From Variovorax brevis (lineage in GTDB: Bacteria; Pseudomonadota; Gammaproteobacteria; Burkholderiales; Burkholderiaceae_C), in contig NZ_JASZYG010000005.1 in the NCBI RefSeq assembly GCF_030317105.1, positions 62,001 to 126,000 of the forward strand: a stretch of 64,000 bases of DNA. Direction: 5' to 3'. A program made the translations under genes and the position numbers. The notes under the pieces were generated by a model that made no database searches, was not told the origin of the DNA, and saw nothing but the letters and a program-made list of their open reading frames with translations. This document shows positions 60,518 to 64,000 of this stretch, in pieces; within the stretch, counting starts at the first letter, position 1, and each line of letters starts with the position of its first letter.

Positions 60518-61767
60518 GCATGAAGCATCCCCTCTACGCATCCCTGGCACGGCTGCTCGCCGTGGCGGGCGTCGGCCTGGTCGTGGCCGCCTGCGGTGGC
60601 CCGACGGGCGACGGCAAGCCGGTGAAAGCCAGCGACGACCAGATCGCCCGCGGCAAGTACCTCGCCAAGGCGGCCGACTGCGCAGCCTGCCACACGGCAC
60701 CGGGTGGCGCGCCCTATGCGGGCGGCCATCCCCTGGAGTCGCCTTTCGGGTCGCTCTATGGCAGCAACATCACGCCCGACCCCGAACATGGCATCGGCCG
60801 CTGGAGCAAGGACGACTTCTACAAGGCGATGCACGACGGCACTTCGCCGGGCGGCAAGCAGCTCTACCCGGCGATGCCCTATGCGTCGTATCGCGCCATG
60901 CCGCGTGAAGACGTCGATGCCGTCTACGACTACCTGATGCAGCAGCCGGCCGTGGCGCAGCCCAACAAGGCTGCCGATCTGCACTTCCCGTACAACGTGC
61001 GCTTTGGCGTCTGGTTCTGGAAGGCGCTGTTCCTGAAGGACGAACTGCCCGCCGCGTCGCAAGGCACATCAGCGGAGTGGACGCGTGGGCGCTACGTCGC
61101 CAATGTGCTGGGCCATTGTGCGGAATGCCATACGCCGCGCGGCTTCATGGGTCAGATGGACCTGGGGCTGCAGTGGCAGGGCGCGCAAATCGGACGCTGG
61201 CTGGCGCCTGACATCACGCCCAAGGGCCTGGCCGAGCGTGGGTGGACGGCGCGCGACATCGAGACCTTCATGAAGACGGGCATCTCTCCCCAAGGCTCCG
61301 CCTGGGGCGAAATGCACACGGTGATCGACCTGAGCACCCAGCACCTGACGGACGCTGACAGCAAGGCGATGGTGACCTTCATGACAGGGGACAAGCCCCT
61401 GGCGCCGCAGGCCCCGGTGGAAGATCCCGGCGCCGACCAGAAGTTTGCGGCCGGTCGCCAGACCTACCTGAACGTCTGCGCGGGTTGCCATGCGGTGAAT
61501 GGCGAGGGCAAGGGCCACGTCGCGATTCCGATGGCAGGCAACTCGACGCTGCGACTGGGCGATCCGCGAAACCTGGTGGTGTCGATCATCGACGGCATCC
61601 CGACGCAGAAATTCCCGGGCCTTGAGCGCATGGAGGAAATGCCCGGCTTCGCCAACAAGCTGAGCGACGTCGAGATTGCGGATCTGACCAACTACCTGCG
61701 CGTCCGGTTCGGCGGCCAGCCGCCATCGGTGACGCGGGAGACTGTGGCAAAGCTGCGGCACGACTAG
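60514..61767 (+). CDS. Triheme cytochrome c lipoprotein, electron acceptor of the molybdenum hydroxylase
   Basis: A 417-residue precursor with three CXXCH heme motifs: DCAACHTAPG, HCAECHTPRG and VCAGCHAVNG, each in its own c domain. The N-terminus is a lipoprotein signal (LLAVAGVGLVVAACGG, lipobox VAAC). Similar cytochromes pass electrons from periplasmic aldehyde and alcohol dehydrogenases to the respiratory chain. It overlaps the 2Fe-2S gene (ATGA); an ATG 6 nt further in is an alternative. A terminator follows. Confidence 0.92.
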   Translation: MSMKHPLYASLARLLAVAGVGLVVAACGGPTGDGKPVKASDDQIARGKYLAKAADCAACHTAPGGAPYAGGHPLESPFGSLYGSNITPDPEHGIGRWSKDDFYKAMHDGTSPGGKQLYPAMPYASYRAMPREDVDAVYDYLMQQPAVAQPNKAADLHFPYNVRFGVWFWKALFLKDELPAASQGTSAEWTRGRYVANVLGHCAECHTPRGFMGQMDLGLQWQGAQIGRWLAPDITPKGLAERGWTARDIETFMKTGISPQGSAWGEMHTVIDLSTQHLTDADSKAMVTFMTGDKPLAPQAPVEDPGADQKFAAGRQTYLNVCAGCHAVNGEGKGHVAIPMAGNSTLRLGDPRNLVVSIIDGIPTQKFPGLERMEEMPGFANKLSDVEIADLTNYLRVRFGGQPPSVTRETVAKLRHD

Positions 61768-61792
61768 TCGCGACGCACGTTTTGTCAACCTG

Positions 61793-61827
61793 ACCCGGTG
61801 CGGCGAAAGTCGCGTCGGGTTTTTTTG
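61793..61827 (+). terminator. Rho-independent terminator after the hydroxylase operon
   Basis: ACCCG (61793-61797) and CGGGT (61816-61820) bound a hairpin with an inner GCGA/TCGC pairing, followed by a run of seven T. It lies 26 nt after the cytochrome stop and before the convergent response regulator. Confidence 0.8.
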
Positions 61828-61841
61828 CGCCCGCCTCGCAC

Positions 61842-62216
61842 TCAGGCCCGATCGGTGTCCAGGCAATAGTCGAAAAACTCGTCGAGCTGGGTCGACTTGT
61901 CGAAGAGGGCGTCGGCCCCGGCCTCCATGCACGCGGTGCGCGTGGCCTGGGTGGGGTAATTGGTCAGCACCACCACGCGCTGGTTGGGCTCGCGGCCGTC
62001 GCACCATTTGACGACGCCCAGACCCGTTCCTTCCTTGAGGATGAAGTCGACCACCGCCAAGTCCCATTGGCCCTTGTGCCTGGCGAGCCAGCCGATCGCC
62101 TCCTGCTCGGATTCGGCCGTGGCCATGACGCTGGCGGAGCCCAAATCGGCCAACGCCGGGATCAGGTTCTCCCGGATGCGGGGGTTGTCTTCCACCAAAA
62201 AAACTGCGAGGGCCAT
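61842..62216 (-). CDS. Single-domain response regulator
   Basis: A 124-residue CheY-like receiver. Acidic residues E9-D10, the phosphoacceptor D57 (LAVVDFIL), Thr in VVVLTN and Lys in LFDKS are all in place. There is no output domain. It is divergent from a small ORF and the histidine kinase and may be that kinase's partner. Confidence 0.9.
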   Translation of the reverse strand: MALAVFLVEDNPRIRENLIPALADLGSASVMATAESEQEAIGWLARHKGQWDLAVVDFILKEGTGLGVVKWCDGREPNQRVVVLTNYPTQATRTACMEAGADALFDKSTQLDEFFDYCLDTDRA

Positions 62217-62338
62217 AGGGTGCTTTGAGAACGAGACGCGGTTGACTTTCTGGTAGTTTCAGACTAACGCGCCGTTGACCCGGGTCAGTGGGCGCTCAGG
62301 AACCTTCAGGGTAGGATGAGATCGACAAAGCTGCAGCG

Positions 62339-62554
62339 ATGACCAGGCCTATGGACAAAACTCCCGAGCAGATCAAAGCCAGTTTGAAGTGGGAGGCCGC
62401 CTGCGAGCGGCTTGCCTTCGTGATGGCGCCGCCCGCCGGGCAGCCCATCGCGGGCGCACCCGACCTGGAATCGGCCATCGCGTTCGCGCAGGCCGCGCTG
62501 GAGGACATCCGGCGGGCTTTTGGCAGCGGCGACGCGGACAAGTCTCCTGCCTGA
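62339..62554 (+). CDS. 71-residue hypothetical protein
   Basis: A small, mostly helical protein (KTPEQIKASLKWEAACERLA ... LESAIAFAQAALEDIRRAFG). It starts 122 nt from the divergent response regulator and ends 15 nt before the histidine kinase. No family is recognised. It may belong to the same signalling unit. Confidence 0.55.
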   Translation: MTRPMDKTPEQIKASLKWEAACERLAFVMAPPAGQPIAGAPDLESAIAFAQAALEDIRRAFGSGDADKSPA

Positions 62555-62569
62555 ACCCCCATTCGCCCA

Positions 62570-63784
62570 TTGACCGACCACGCCAACAGCGACAAGCCTG
62601 AAGACATCGCCCACGACGTGGCGGTGGTCGGGCGCATCAGCGCGGTGCCTTCGCTGCTCAAGCTCATTTGCCAGAACACGGGCATGGGCTTTGCAGCGGT
62701 GGCCCGCGTCACCGATGGCACGTGGACGGCCTGTGCGGTGCAGGACGACATTCACTTCGGCCTGCTCCCCGGCGGGCAGCTCGACGTGCGCACCACCCTG
62801 TGCCGCGAGGCGCGGGCGGCCCGCCAGCCCGTGGTCATCGACCATGCCAGCCAGGACCCGGTGTACTTCAACCACCATACGCCGCGGCTCTACAAGATCG
62901 AAAGCTACATCTCGGTGCCCATCGTGCGGCCTGATGGCGGCTACTTTGGCAACCTGTGCGCGATCGATCCCCGGCCGCGGGTTGTTTCGGACGCGCGTAC
63001 GGTCACCATGTTCAAGGTCTTTGCCGACCTCATCGCGTTGCAGCTCGAAAGCGAAGACCACCAGAGCGTGGTCGAAGAGGCCCTGGCCAGCGAGCGAGCC
63101 AACGCCGAGTTGCGTGAACAGTTCATCGCCGTGCTGGGGCATGACCTGCGCAATCCGCTGGCGGCGGTGGGCGCGGCGGCAGAGACGCTGGTGCGCGGCA
63201 GCACCGATCCAAAGATCGTGTCGGTCGGCGAGCGCCTGCGCACCACGACGCGCCGCATGTCCCGCCTGATCGACGACGTGCTGGACTTTGCCCGGGGGCG
63301 CCTGGGCGCCGGCATGGGGCTGGAGGCGAAAGAAGTCCCGGACCTGGCCGAGGCGCTGCGCGACGTGGTGGCGGAACTGCACGAGTCCCATCCCGATCGA
63401 ACCGTGGTCGACGCGATCTCGGTCGACCGGCCGGTTCGCTGCGATCGCGGGCGCGTGCAGCAACTGCTGTCGAACCTGCTGGGCAACGCTCTGACCTACG
63501 GCGCGGGCGACAGGCCCGTCATCGTCAGCGCCACGATCGAAGGCGACTCGCTGGTGATTGCCGTCACCAATGAAGGCGACCCGATCGAGCCGGAAAACCT
63601 TCCGCGTGTCTTCGAGCCGTATTGGCGCCCAGTTGCGAGCAAGCCGGGTGGAGGCTTGGGCCTGGGGCTCTACATCTGCGCACAGATTGCCGCCGCGCAC
63701 GGCGGGCAGTTGCAGGCCAGTTCATCGGCAGAGTCCGGCACGACCTTCAAGGCCATGCTCCCGATCGTCCTGCCGCGCTCCTGA
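62570..63784 (+). CDS. GAF-domain sensor histidine kinase
   Basis: A 404-residue soluble kinase. The GAF domain (about 15-160) senses an unknown ligand and contains SYISVPIVRPDGGYFGNLCA. The H-box FIAVLGHDLRNPLAAV has His191, and the ATPase domain has LLSNLLGNALTYG (N box), GGGLGLGLYI (G2 box) and SGTTF. The frame begins with TTG at 62570. No membrane helices are seen. It resembles GAF kinases linked to a single-domain response regulator, such as the one nearby. Confidence 0.9.
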   Translation: MTDHANSDKPEDIAHDVAVVGRISAVPSLLKLICQNTGMGFAAVARVTDGTWTACAVQDDIHFGLLPGGQLDVRTTLCREARAARQPVVIDHASQDPVYFNHHTPRLYKIESYISVPIVRPDGGYFGNLCAIDPRPRVVSDARTVTMFKVFADLIALQLESEDHQSVVEEALASERANAELREQFIAVLGHDLRNPLAAVGAAAETLVRGSTDPKIVSVGERLRTTTRRMSRLIDDVLDFARGRLGAGMGLEAKEVPDLAEALRDVVAELHESHPDRTVVDAISVDRPVRCDRGRVQQLLSNLLGNALTYGAGDRPVIVSATIEGDSLVIAVTNEGDPIEPENLPRVFEPYWRPVASKPGGGLGLGLYICAQIAAAHGGQLQASSSAESGTTFKAMLPIVLPRS

Positions 63785-63793
63785 CCGACGAGG

Positions 63794-64000
63794 TTACGGC
63801 CTCGGCGGATAGATGCCATTCACGCAGATGCAATAGATGGCGCCTGGTATCGGCTCCTTGCCCTGCAGGTTGGGAATGGCGAAAGTGGTTTTTCCATCGC
63901 CGCCATAGGTCGTGCCGAGCAGTGAAAAGAGGGCCGTGGCCTGGCTGATCTGGAGCAGCGACCCGTCGCAGAGCTTCCAGTTCTGGGGGGCGAAGTTGAA
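63794..64000 (-). CDS. Phage tail collar-domain protein, C-terminal fragment
   Basis: The last 68 residues of a leftward gene cut by the right edge. The segment NWKLCDGSLLQISQATALF, then LLGTTYGGDGKTTFAIPNLQ, is the tail-collar repeat found in short tail fibres and in bacterial microcystin-dependent-type proteins. The C-terminal CICVNGIYPPRP is also usual there. The stop codon is at 63796-63794. Confidence 0.85.
   Translation of the reverse strand, partial: FNFAPQNWKLCDGSLLQISQATALFSLLGTTYGGDGKTTFAIPNLQGKEPIPGAIYCICVNGIYPPRP

Overview
The window is GC-rich, densely coded chromosomal DNA of a betaproteobacterium, most likely a Burkholderiales/Comamonadaceae member of Variovorax type. I base this on gene style and on the mix of a liv-type ABC operon, an NCS1 permease, hppD/phhA, and a Tat-exported molybdenum hydroxylase with a c-type cytochrome. 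The genus is an inference. No rRNA, tRNA, CRISPR array or intact insertion sequence was seen.

Region 1 (1-22926) is a large part of a bacteriochlorophyll photosynthesis gene cluster. Leftward runs bchF-bchN-bchB-bchH-bchL-bchM-lhaA-puhA-puhB-puhC-acsF; acsF is cut by the left edge. Rightward runs an aerR-like gene, ppsR, bchG, bchP, tspO and a small membrane-protein gene, then bchI-bchD-bchO and a 100-residue unknown. A high-potential iron-sulfur protein gene lies on the opposite strand between the two rightward blocks. The genes cover Mg insertion (BchH/I/D), methylation (BchM), the O2-dependent cyclase (AcsF), dark protochlorophyllide reduction (BchL/N/B), hydration (BchF), esterification and phytyl reduction (BchG/BchP), and reaction-centre assembly (PuhABC, LhaA). 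No puf, crt, bchC or bchXYZ gene is present, so the cluster presumably continues beyond coordinate 1 or is split. Two near-consensus TGT-N12-ACA (PpsR/CrtJ type) sites abut in the divergent bchF/aerR promoter and an exact one precedes bchG. In each case the -35 hexamer TTGACA forms one half-site.

Region 2 (22898-36339) is ordinary chromosome: Lrp regulator, 4-hydroxyphenylpyruvate dioxygenase, phenylalanine hydroxylase, a dehydrogenase, class II DAHP synthase, a glycosyltransferase, transporters, a lipase, a LysR regulator, an XdhC-family protein and an exported MsrB. The change from phototrophy genes to aromatic amino-acid genes at about 22.9 kb marks the cluster's right border.

Region 3 (36379-41621) is a molybdenum island: a ModE-like HTH-only regulator, a relic of a Fis-type HTH gene, a coiled-coil DUF2325 protein, modABC and a full-length modE with a perfect 9-bp inverted repeat in the divergent modA/modE promoter. 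It probably supplies molybdate for the Mo hydroxylase in region 5.

Region 4 (41679-54662) holds a nitroreductase, an acyl-CoA synthetase, a GYF/RDD membrane protein, an MFS carrier, an apparently exported FAH-family protein, a five-gene branched-chain amino-acid-type ABC transporter and a beta-lactamase-fold serine hydrolase.

Region 5 (54681-64000) holds an aldo/keto reductase, an AraC regulator, a three-gene periplasmic molybdenum hydroxylase/cytochrome c operon ending at a terminator, a response regulator and GAF histidine kinase pair, and the tail of a phage-tail-collar-type gene cut by the right edge.
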